A stretch of DNA of 5,250 nt. Origin: JANQLU01 sp964434955. GTDB lineage: Bacteria > Planctomycetota > Planctomycetia > Pirellulales > Pirellulaceae. The stretch spans positions 1 to 5,250 of the forward strand of contig CAYSXI010000279.1 of NCBI GenBank assembly GCA_964434955.1. The letters are read 5' to 3'. Positions within the stretch are counted from its first letter, which is position 1. Each line of letters starts with the position of its first letter. This document shows, in pieces, positions 1 through 5,250 of this stretch. Below the pieces are notes generated by a model. It worked only from the letters and a program-made list of their open reading frames with translations. It had not been told where the DNA came from and ran no database searches. Position numbers and translations under genes: made by a program.

Positions 1-1412
1 CTTTGAGGAACCTGTCGCCATGGGGAAGTCCGATATTATTCGAAAGCGCCATGTCGCTACCCGAAGTCGGACGTTACTCATTCTTGGCAGCCGACCCGAT
101 CGAAGTTTTCCAGCTGGAGCGCGGCGAAACAACGGACGAAGCACCTCTGTTTTTTCGCGAGCGTGAGCGTTTGGCGAATCTGAATCGGCCAACGATCCCT
201 GGTCTCCCCACCTTTCAGGGCGGTTTTGCCGGTTTGGTTTGTTACGAAACGAATCGCCGCCTCGAGAACATTGGCGGAGACTCTTTCCGGCTGTTTGATT
301 TTCCGGATTACAAGATTGGATTGTACGATTCGGTGGTGGCTTGGGACCACTTGAAGAACCGATGTTGGGTGATCGCGCAAGCCATCGACAATCGGAACAA
401 CCATCGCGATCGTCTCCATCAAATGGTCCAGCGATTGTTTTATGACTCAAACACGGACTCCGATCTGCCCCAAGACGACAAGGCGAAGGCGGATGCGGAG
501 TTCGGATTGCCACAAGGATTCGACAGGGTTCCCAGCATCGCCGGCCTGTTCAGTAATTTTTCTGAATCGCAATATCTGGAACGCGTAAACCAAATTATTG
601 AATACATCTATGCAGGTGATATTTTCCAGGCGAACTTTGCTCAATCGCTTTTGGCCCAGCCAAATACCGATTCCATTTCGTTGTACGAAAGATTGCGCAG
701 CTGCAATCCGGCGCCCTTTTCGGCGTACTTTGACTTGGGGGAGCAACAGGTAGTCAGCGCGTCGCCAGAAAGACTTTTTTCCCTGCGCGATGGGCGAGTC
801 CAAACCCGCCCGATCAAAGGGACAAGAAGAAGAACGCGATTCCCCGAAGCGGATTTGCCGACCTCACTGCAACTTCAAACCAGTGAAAAGGATCGAGCCG
901 AAAACATCATGATCGTCGATTTGCTTCGTAACGATTTGTCCAAGTTTTGCTGCGACTCCTCGGTTGAAGTAAAAAAACTCTGCGGGGTCGAGTCATTCCG
1001 CTCCGTTTTACATCTTGTTTCGGTCATCGAGGGAAGCGTGCAAAAATCCGCAAGCCCCTTCGATATGCTGGCTTCGCTTTTTCCGGGCGGCTCGATTACG
1101 GGCGCTCCCAAGGTTCGAGCAATGGAGATTGTTTCGGAATTGGAGACGGTAGCACGAGGACCCTATTGCGGCTGCCTCGGTTACATCGGCCTGGATGGAA
1201 ATGCCGACTTCAATATCTTGATTCGAACGATCGCTGCGAGTTCCAATTATTGGAATATTCCTGTCGGCGGAGGAATTGTTGCCGATTCCATTGCCAAACG
1301 CGAGTACGAAGAGACTTGGACCAAGGCCGCTGGAATGTTGAACGCCATTCAATTGGGCCAGTTTTCGAGCGAAGGCGCAAGCATGAATCACACGAAGGCG
1401 GTGCGCCAATGA
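1..1412 (+). CDS. pabB: Aminodeoxychorismate synthase component I (PabB), 5'-partial
   Basis: This chorismate-binding enzyme converts chorismate, with ammonia from PabA, to 4-amino-4-deoxychorismate, the precursor of 4-aminobenzoate (pABA). The reading frame is open from the left edge (first whole codon at 3). The first visible residues align with roughly residue 20 onward of E. coli PabB (a GRYSFLAADP-like stretch at about 23-32), so the TTG at 3 is probably internal and about 20 residues are missing. Numbering from 3, the catalytic domain spans about 184-450: SESQYLERVNQI (187-198), AGDIFQANFAQ (204-214), ASPERLF (253-259), PIKGTR (270-275), DRAENIMIVDLLRNDL (297-312), PGGSITGAPK (361-370) and GGGIVADS (422-429). 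Lys272 in PIKGT is the residue that marks PabB; anthranilate synthase TrpE usually has PIAGT. Its stop codon overlaps the pabA start (ATGA, 1409-1412), so the two are probably translationally coupled. The assignment as PabB over TrpE is strong because of the lysine and the downstream pABA-using enzyme. Confidence 0.93.
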   Translation, partial: LRNLSPWGSPILFESAMSLPEVGRYSFLAADPIEVFQLERGETTDEAPLFFRERERLANLNRPTIPGLPTFQGGFAGLVCYETNRRLENIGGDSFRLFDFPDYKIGLYDSVVAWDHLKNRCWVIAQAIDNRNNHRDRLHQMVQRLFYDSNTDSDLPQDDKAKADAEFGLPQGFDRVPSIAGLFSNFSESQYLERVNQIIEYIYAGDIFQANFAQSLLAQPNTDSISLYERLRSCNPAPFSAYFDLGEQQVVSASPERLFSLRDGRVQTRPIKGTRRRTRFPEADLPTSLQLQTSEKDRAENIMIVDLLRNDLSKFCCDSSVEVKKLCGVESFRSVLHLVSVIEGSVQKSASPFDMLASLFPGGSITGAPKVRAMEIVSELETVARGPYCGCLGYIGLDGNADFNILIRTIAASSNYWNIPVGGGIVADSIAKREYEETWTKAAGMLNAIQLGQFSSEGASMNHTKAVRQ

Positions 1413-2008
1413 TCCTGGTCATTGATAATTACGACAGCTTTGTTCACAACTTGGCGCGTCATTTCCGCTTGCTTGATTGCGAGACGGAAGTGGTTCGAAA
1501 CGATGAACTGGGAATCGAAAACATTCGTGACCTGAATCCGGAGGCGATCGTCATTTCCCCCGGTCCCTGTACGCCAGATAAATCCGGCGTATGCCTGGAC
1601 GTCGTCAGGGAGCTGTACCGCGAGTTTCCGATTTTTGGAATTTGCCTGGGACACCAGGCCATTATTCAGGCGCTCGGTGGGAAAATAACACGCGGTCGGC
1701 GACCGGTGCATGGCCGCGGAAGTCTTGTATGGCACGAAGGCTCGAAGCTATTTGAGGGGATCGCGAATCCGTTTCAAGTCGGGCGATATCATTCGCTGGT
1801 TGCTGATATCGAATCCATGCCGCGGGACCTGATAGTCACTTCGCGGACGCGATCGGGAACGGTCATGTCGGTTGAGCACCGGTCGTTGCCGGTTGTCGGC
1901 GTCCAGTTTCACCCCGAGTCGATTCTGACCGAATCCGGGCTGCAGTTGATCGAAAATTTTCTCAAAGGCATTTCTGAAACAACGATGGTAAAAGCCGATG
2001 ATCATTGA
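1409..2008 (+). CDS. pabA: Aminodeoxychorismate synthase component II, glutamine amidotransferase (PabA)
   Basis: This class I glutamine amidotransferase subunit hydrolyses glutamine and passes ammonia to PabB. The 199-residue length is normal for PabA/TrpG. The visible motifs are the N-terminal MILVIDNYDSFVHNL, the oxyanion-hole region SPGPCTP (50-56), the nucleophile motif GICLGHQ with Cys79, RYHSL (126-130), and VQFHPES with His168 and Glu170 completing the triad. I chose the ATG at 1409 because it gives exactly the family N-terminus and overlaps the pabB stop. The same frame stays open upstream to 1166, but that part lies inside pabB and has no amidotransferase homology. A GAAGG at 1394-1398 could act as a ribosome binding site with a slightly long spacing of 10 nt. 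The 3' end overlaps the next gene by 11 nt. TrpG is the alternative, since bifunctional PabA/TrpG proteins exist. No other trp gene is visible, so the protein may still serve both pathways. Confidence 0.94.
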   Translation: MILVIDNYDSFVHNLARHFRLLDCETEVVRNDELGIENIRDLNPEAIVISPGPCTPDKSGVCLDVVRELYREFPIFGICLGHQAIIQALGGKITRGRRPVHGRGSLVWHEGSKLFEGIANPFQVGRYHSLVADIESMPRDLIVTSRTRSGTVMSVEHRSLPVVGVQFHPESILTESGLQLIENFLKGISETTMVKADDH

Positions 2009-2561
2009 AGGAATCATCTCAACAAGAAATGCAGAAGGCGCGATCCATTTTTCTGCCATGGGTCCGCACGTTGATTTTGCCGAATCGAGATTGGAACTAC
2101 GTCCATTTCAACCGTCCACCACTTTGGACAACTTAAAAACCCATCCGGAGGGTGTTTTTCATATTGTGGATGATGCCTGTTTGATCGCGAAGCTCGCGAT
2201 TCGCCACACGCCCATTACTTTTGAAACGGAACAAGCGTCGCAAGTCTCACTTCCGGCGATGCGAGACTGCTGCCGCCGACTAGAGTTCTCGGTTCAACAC
2301 CTTGATCTTCACGGCCAGCGGGCGAACATCCAATGTGCGATTGTTCATGACCAAAACATTCGCCCGTTTTCAGGATTCAATCGAGCCAATCATGCGTTGA
2401 TAGAAGCCTCGATTCTGGCGACGCGAATTTCGTTTTTGCCATCGGAATTCGTAACTCAGGAGTTGGTTCGCTTGGAGGAAATTGTGGCCAAGACCGGAAA
2501 TCCTGAGCACGAGGAAGCGATGGCGCTTATCAGGGAACACGTTTCCGCAGCCATTTCATGA
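1998..2561 (+). CDS. DUF447 family protein, putative FMN-binding split-barrel protein linked to methanopterin C1 genes
   Basis: The 187-residue protein matches what I recognise as DUF447. It has an N-terminal EGIISTRN (4-11) followed by AIHFSAMGPHV (15-25), then RPFQPSTTLDNL (35-46) with HPEGVFHIVDD (49-59), and a C-terminal helical part with FNRANHALIEASILATR (127-143). There is no signal peptide or membrane segment, so it is probably cytoplasmic. From general knowledge, DUF447 members have a flavin-reductase-like split beta-barrel fold, occur in methanogens and in bacteria carrying H4MPT-dependent C1 genes, and have no established reaction. The ATG at 1998 lies inside the end of pabA (11-nt overlap) and keeps the conserved N-terminus, so expression is probably coupled to pabA. 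A role in methanopterin synthesis or reduction is inferred from its position between the pABA genes and RFAP synthase. The family call is fairly secure; the function is not. Confidence 0.85.
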   Translation: MIIEGIISTRNAEGAIHFSAMGPHVDFAESRLELRPFQPSTTLDNLKTHPEGVFHIVDDACLIAKLAIRHTPITFETEQASQVSLPAMRDCCRRLEFSVQHLDLHGQRANIQCAIVHDQNIRPFSGFNRANHALIEASILATRISFLPSEFVTQELVRLEEIVAKTGNPEHEEAMALIREHVSAAIS

Positions 2562-2650
2562 AACGTTTCCCGAAAGTTCATCGTGAAAGTCAAAGTGCAA
2601 CGGGCTTTTTGCGCATTCAAAGACGGGTTCTGAACGAATTGGCTTGGGAT

Positions 2651-2659
2651 TGTTAGAAT
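2651..2659 (+). promoter_or_regulatory. Possible extended -10 promoter element directly before the RFAP synthase gene
   Basis: TGTTAGAAT reads as an extended -10 element: TG, one base, then TAGAAT, which matches TATAAT at five of six positions. The hexamer ends at 2659, so transcription would be expected to start close to 2666, which is the A of the start codon. The only -35-like sequence is weak (CTGAAC at 2630-2635, 18-bp spacer). If real, it would give a leaderless mRNA and allow expression independent of pabBA. This is inference from sequence alone. Confidence 0.35.
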
Positions 2660-2665
2660 ATCAAG

Positions 2666-3721
2666 ATGTCTGAATTGGAACCAATTTCGAATGGGCTTGT
2701 CCAAGTGACCGCGAATTCGCGGCTTCATTTTGGATTGATCAATTGTGGCAAACTGGCCCGAACTCCTTCCAGCTCGCGAAACGTCGGCTTAACGAATCCC
2801 GGTCGACTATTCGGTGGCATTGGAGCCATGATTCGCAATCCCGACTTGCTGATTCAAATCCAACCGGCACCGCGGCTGGAGATTTTTGGTGACTTGCCGC
2901 ATCGCGCTCATGAATTCGTCGAACGCTGGTTTCGCCATTTCCGCGGCATGCTCGAGTTCAACGAACTCGCTGAGACACCCTGCCGGATTTTGCTTTCCTC
3001 GCCACAGGATCACACCGGGCTTGGAACCGGCACACAAATTGGTTTGTCGATTGGAACCGCGCTCTGTGAATATTTTGGGCTCCAAGTGGAGTCGCCTCAG
3101 GCGATCGCGTCAATCATGAAACGAGGGAAGAGATCGGCTATAGGCGTTCACGGATTCCAAACGGGAGGTTTTCTGTTCGACGGAGGCAAGGTTCAAAAGA
3201 ACGCAGGCTGCACGATTGGCGAGTTGAAAAAGCAACTGCCGTTGCCTCCAGAATGGCGAGTGGTCATGGCAACCCGAGAAACGCACTCGGGAATGACCGG
3301 CCAACCGGAATTCGATGCCTTCCAAAAATGTCCAGTTGGCGATATCCAGCGTGAATCAAAATTACTTGATTTGGTCGAGTCAGCGATATTGCCGGCAATC
3401 GAACAAGAAGATTTCGCTGCCTTCTCAAAGGCCATTGGGGAATACGGATACGAAAGTGGACTTTATTTCACGGAAACTCAGGGCGGACCCTATAATGGCC
3501 CAGACGCAACCGCTCTCGTCGAGGGCATTCGCGAGCGGGGGTTTGCCGGCGTGGGACAATCAAGTTGGGGGCCAACCATTTATACGCTGGCCAAAGATTC
3601 ATCTTCGGCCCAATCGCTTGCCGAATGGATCAATGAAAACGAAAACGACTACGTGGCTCGTGTTTCGGAATTTGCGAACGAGGGTGCAAAAATCGAAGTC
3701 CTGGAACAGCAAAGTATTTGA
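2666..3721 (+). CDS. mptG: Beta-ribofuranosylaminobenzene 5'-phosphate synthase (beta-RFAP synthase), GHMP-kinase superfamily
   Basis: This enzyme condenses pABA with 5-phosphoribosyl pyrophosphate, releasing CO2 and pyrophosphate. The reaction is the first committed step of methanopterin-type cofactor synthesis. The 351 residues fit the family length. Key features are SRLHFGLI (18-25), a GGIGAMI segment (50-56), the glycine-rich GHMP loop HTGLGTGTQIGLSIG (116-130), RGKRSAIGVHGFQTGGFLFDGG split over 153-174, THSGM (206-210) and the C-terminal GVGQSSWGPTIY (295-306). The fold is that of small-molecule kinases, but this family does not act as a kinase. The ATG at 2666 is fixed on the upstream side by an in-frame TAG at 2654-2656. 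No Shine-Dalgarno sequence precedes it. It sits 104 nt after the DUF447 gene and 11 nt before pdxJ. The upstream pabB and pabA supply its substrate pathway. Ordinary GHMP kinases such as homoserine or mevalonate kinase are unlikely given the N-terminal RLHFGLI motif. Confidence 0.9.
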   Translation: MSELEPISNGLVQVTANSRLHFGLINCGKLARTPSSSRNVGLTNPGRLFGGIGAMIRNPDLLIQIQPAPRLEIFGDLPHRAHEFVERWFRHFRGMLEFNELAETPCRILLSSPQDHTGLGTGTQIGLSIGTALCEYFGLQVESPQAIASIMKRGKRSAIGVHGFQTGGFLFDGGKVQKNAGCTIGELKKQLPLPPEWRVVMATRETHSGMTGQPEFDAFQKCPVGDIQRESKLLDLVESAILPAIEQEDFAAFSKAIGEYGYESGLYFTETQGGPYNGPDATALVEGIRERGFAGVGQSSWGPTIYTLAKDSSSAQSLAEWINENENDYVARVSEFANEGAKIEVLEQQSI

Positions 3722-3726
3722 AAGGA
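3722..3726 (+). promoter_or_regulatory. Shine-Dalgarno sequence that fixes the pdxJ start
   Basis: AAGGA lies directly after the RFAP synthase stop, 6 nt before the ATG at 3733. It supports that ATG over the in-frame TTG at 3718, which would put this purine-rich stretch inside the coding region. Confidence 0.75.
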
Positions 3727-3732
3727 AAGACG

Positions 3733-4479
3733 ATGATTCGACTTGGAGTAAACATTGATCATGTTGCCACGATTCGACAAGCTCGTCGGACTTTTGAACC
3801 GGATCCCGTTTGGGCAGCTGCGGCGGCTCAAATGGGCGGTGCCGACGGAATCACCATTCACCTGCGCGAAGATCGGCGACACATCCAGGAACGCGATCTG
3901 GAAGTCTTGAAGAAGACGGTCACTGTCAAGCTGAACCTCGAGTGTGCGTGCATTGACGAAATGATCAAGATCGCTTGCGATCACCGGCCGGAACAAGTCT
4001 GCCTCGTGCCGGAACGACGTGAAGAAGTCACGACCGAAGGTGGACTCGCGCTGGATACTCGGCAGGAGGAAGTCGGAAAAGCGATCGAACAGTTACATGC
4101 GGCAGGAATCGAAGTCAGCCTTTTCGTGGATCCGGAAGTAAAGCACATTGAATTGGCACATTCACTTTCCGCCGACCGTGTCGAAATTCACACCGGTAGC
4201 TACGCCAACGCTCAAGGTTCCGAACAGAAACGCCAATTGGAACGTCTTAAAGAATCGGCCGAAGCCGTGCTAAAAACCAACATGAAACTGGATGCCGGTC
4301 ACGGTTTGACTTATCACAACGTCGTTCCCGTTTCGCAGCTCAAAGGACTTGAAGAGCTGAACATCGGACACAGCATCGTGTCCCGGTCCATCATGGTTGG
4401 GATGGAAAACGCGGTTCGTGAAATGAAAAAACTGATCAACACCTACGCCGCGATGGATCAAACTCACGCATTGGCGTAA
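3733..4479 (+). CDS. pdxJ: Pyridoxine 5'-phosphate synthase (PdxJ)
   Basis: This cytoplasmic TIM-barrel enzyme closes the pyridine ring of vitamin B6 by joining 3-amino-2-oxopropyl phosphate with 1-deoxy-D-xylulose 5-phosphate to give pyridoxine 5'-phosphate. The 248-residue length is typical. Motifs in order are the N-terminal RLGVNIDHVATIRQAR (3-18), GADGITIHLREDRRHI (36-51), KLNLE (66-70), VCLVPERREEVTTEGGL (89-105), VEIHTGSYA (150-158), DAGHGL (187-192) and ELNIGHSIVSRSI (208-220). His43, Glu70 and His190 sit where the E. coli catalytic His45, Glu72 and His193 fall. The start at 3733 gives the canonical N-terminus and has a strong Shine-Dalgarno sequence. The 11-nt distance from the RFAP synthase stop suggests one transcript. 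No functional link between B6 and the methanopterin genes is evident, beyond the general fact that aminodeoxychorismate lyase is PLP-dependent. Confidence 0.97.
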   Translation: MIRLGVNIDHVATIRQARRTFEPDPVWAAAAAQMGGADGITIHLREDRRHIQERDLEVLKKTVTVKLNLECACIDEMIKIACDHRPEQVCLVPERREEVTTEGGLALDTRQEEVGKAIEQLHAAGIEVSLFVDPEVKHIELAHSLSADRVEIHTGSYANAQGSEQKRQLERLKESAEAVLKTNMKLDAGHGLTYHNVVPVSQLKGLEELNIGHSIVSRSIMVGMENAVREMKKLINTYAAMDQTHALA

Positions 4480-4540
4480 ACCGCTACCCTTAGGACGCCA
4501 TAAGGTGAAACCGACTCCGCGGTGAATTGACCAGCCACTA

Positions 4541-4567
4541 TATAATCGGGCTCGTTTCAACTAGAAT
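4541..4567 (+). promoter_or_regulatory. Candidate dapA promoter region with two -10-like boxes
   Basis: The 163-nt gap between pdxJ and dapA holds a perfect TATAAT at 4541-4546 and a second box, TAGAAT, at 4562-4567. Neither has a convincing -35 hexamer at 15-19 bp: TTGACC at 4527-4532 is only 8 bp before the first box and 29 bp before the second. Transcription from the first box would give a leader of about 90 nt. That leader would contain a small hairpin (TGGCT at 4605-4609, AGCCA at 4616-4620) before the ribosome binding site. The gap contains no recognisable riboswitch. Confidence 0.4.
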
Positions 4568-4631
4568 TTGTAGCTTCCGCCGCAGATCGAATAACGAACA
4601 ATTTTGGCTAAATCAAGCCACAACTCAATGC

Positions 4632-4635
4632 AGGA
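4632..4635 (+). promoter_or_regulatory. Shine-Dalgarno sequence of dapA
   Basis: AGGA sits 7 nt before the ATG at 4643. It decides between that start and the ATG at 4628, which is in another frame (offset of 15 is in frame, but it places AGGA inside the gene and adds five residues not expected in the family). Confidence 0.6.
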
Positions 4636-4642
4636 ATCCATC

Positions 4643-5250
4643 ATGCGAAAAGGTTCACAGTTTGCCGGACTCTCCGTAGCCATCGTCACTCCGATGAAAG
4701 ACGGAGCGCTCGATCTTGAGACTCTGCGGAATCAAATTGAATTCCAGGTCGATGCGGGCACCAATTGCATCGTTCCGGTTGGAACGACGGGCGAGTCGCC
4801 GACTCTTTCTCACTCGGAACACGAGAAAGTGATCGCCGAAACCATTCAAATTGTTGCTGGTCGTGCGAAAGTCATGGCTGGAACCGGATCGAACAGCACC
4901 GACGAAGCGATCAGCTTGACCAAGTGGGCGGCGAGCGAAGGCGCGGATGCGACGCTTCAGGTTGCTCCTTACTACAACAAGCCGACCCAGGAAGGCTTTT
5001 ACCAACACTATCGTGCCATCGCCGAAGCCGTTGAACTTCCGATTTGTGTTTACAACATTCCGGGACGTACGGGCAAAAACATTGAGCCCGAAACCATTGC
5101 CCGGATGGCGGAGTTTGACAATATCGTCATGGTCAAGGAAGCGACGGGTTCGCTCGATCAAGCATCTCAGATTCTCGCAATGACGGATCTGACTTTGCTG
5201 AGCGGCGACGATACGCTGACTTTGCCACTGTTGAGCATTGGTGGAGAAGG
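4643..5250 (+). CDS. dapA: 4-hydroxy-tetrahydrodipicolinate synthase (DapA), 3'-partial
   Basis: DapA is a class I aldolase that condenses pyruvate with aspartate 4-semialdehyde, the entry step to diaminopimelate and lysine. The frame runs open to the right edge, giving 202 whole codons of an expected 290 or so. Visible motifs are SVAIVTPM (11-18), the GTTGES substrate loop (47-52), QVAPYYNKP (106-114), VYNIPGRTG (136-144) and VKEATGS (164-170). Lys165 is the Schiff-base lysine. Thr49, Tyr111, Tyr137 and Arg142 match E. coli Thr45, Tyr107, Tyr133 and Arg138 at a constant offset of four. This complete set favours DapA over related N-acetylneuraminate lyase or keto-deoxy sugar aldolases. The start is supported by AGGA 7 nt upstream. 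The preceding 163-nt gap with -10-like boxes suggests that it is transcribed separately from the pab-mptG-pdxJ group. The C-terminal third cannot be judged. Confidence 0.95.
   Translation, partial: MRKGSQFAGLSVAIVTPMKDGALDLETLRNQIEFQVDAGTNCIVPVGTTGESPTLSHSEHEKVIAETIQIVAGRAKVMAGTGSNSTDEAISLTKWAASEGADATLQVAPYYNKPTQEGFYQHYRAIAEAVELPICVYNIPGRTGKNIEPETIARMAEFDNIVMVKEATGSLDQASQILAMTDLTLLSGDDTLTLPLLSIGGE

Noticed and set aside
1166..1408. An 81-codon upstream extension of pabA in the same frame.
   Set aside because: It lies wholly inside pabB, is rich in Arg and Cys with no amidotransferase similarity, and the family N-terminus begins exactly at the ATG at 1409.
1..2008. Anthranilate synthase TrpE/TrpG instead of PabB/PabA.
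   Set aside because: Component I has PIKGT with the PabB-type lysine where TrpE usually has alanine, and the neighbouring RFAP synthase uses pABA. A dual role for the amidotransferase subunit cannot be excluded.
2562..2665. A small gene or terminator in the 104-nt gap before the RFAP synthase gene.
   Set aside because: No credible short reading frame with a ribosome site is seen, and the only hairpin (GCAA 2597-2600 with TTGC 2609-2612) is 4 bp long.
3718..3732. A TTG start for pdxJ at 3718.
   Set aside because: The ATG at 3733 gives the canonical PdxJ N-terminus and has AAGGA at the right spacing; the TTG would place that site inside the gene.
4472..4523. Inverted repeats after pdxJ (TGGCGT 4472-4477 with ACGCCA 4495-4500; CCTTA 4488-4492 with TAAGG 4501-4505; ACCGC 4480-4484 with GCGGT 4519-4523) as a terminator.
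   Set aside because: The stems are only 5-6 bp, the first is incompatible with the others, and no run of T follows, so an intrinsic terminator cannot be supported.
4655..5161. A 168-codon minus-strand reading frame opposite dapA.
   Set aside because: It is a shadow of dapA, rich in Arg, with no recognisable domain. The plus-strand frame has the full set of DapA catalytic residues.

Overview
The window is a dense, entirely plus-strand block of bacterial metabolic genes. The order is pabB (5' end cut by the window edge), pabA, a DUF447 flavin-reductase-like gene, a beta-RFAP synthase gene (mptG-type), pdxJ and dapA (3' end cut by the window edge). I see no RNA genes, mobile elements, CRISPR arrays or long repeats.

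The most informative part is positions 1-3721. Two ordinary bacterial genes for 4-aminobenzoate (pABA) synthesis, pabB and pabA, are translationally overlapped with each other. pabA in turn overlaps a DUF447 gene, which is followed by a gene for beta-ribofuranosylaminobenzene 5'-phosphate synthase. That enzyme uses pABA and PRPP in the first committed step of (tetrahydro)methanopterin biosynthesis. The cluster therefore looks like a supply line: chorismate to 4-amino-4-deoxychorismate (PabB/PabA), then pABA (the lyase PabC is not in this window), then beta-RFAP, then a methanopterin-type C1 carrier. DUF447 proteins are uncharacterised and, to my knowledge, found mainly in archaea and in bacteria with tetrahydromethanopterin (H4MPT)-linked C1 genes. 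Its position here makes it a candidate partner in that pathway.

From 3722 on the genes are housekeeping. pdxJ (pyridoxine 5'-phosphate synthase, final ring-closing step of the DXP-dependent vitamin B6 route) lies 11 nt behind the RFAP synthase gene and has a strong Shine-Dalgarno sequence. After a 163-nt gap, dapA (4-hydroxy-tetrahydrodipicolinate synthase, lysine and diaminopimelate route) begins with its own Shine-Dalgarno sequence. A consensus TATAAT lies upstream, which suggests a separate transcription unit.

Organism: pab, pdxJ and dapA are clearly bacterial in type, while RFAP synthase and DUF447 are the methanopterin genes known from methanogens, methylotrophic proteobacteria and Planctomycetes. 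Balanced base composition, the mixture of starts with and without Shine-Dalgarno sequences, and the general protein character make a planctomycete (Pirellulaceae-like) my best guess. This is inference from context and not proven by the window.
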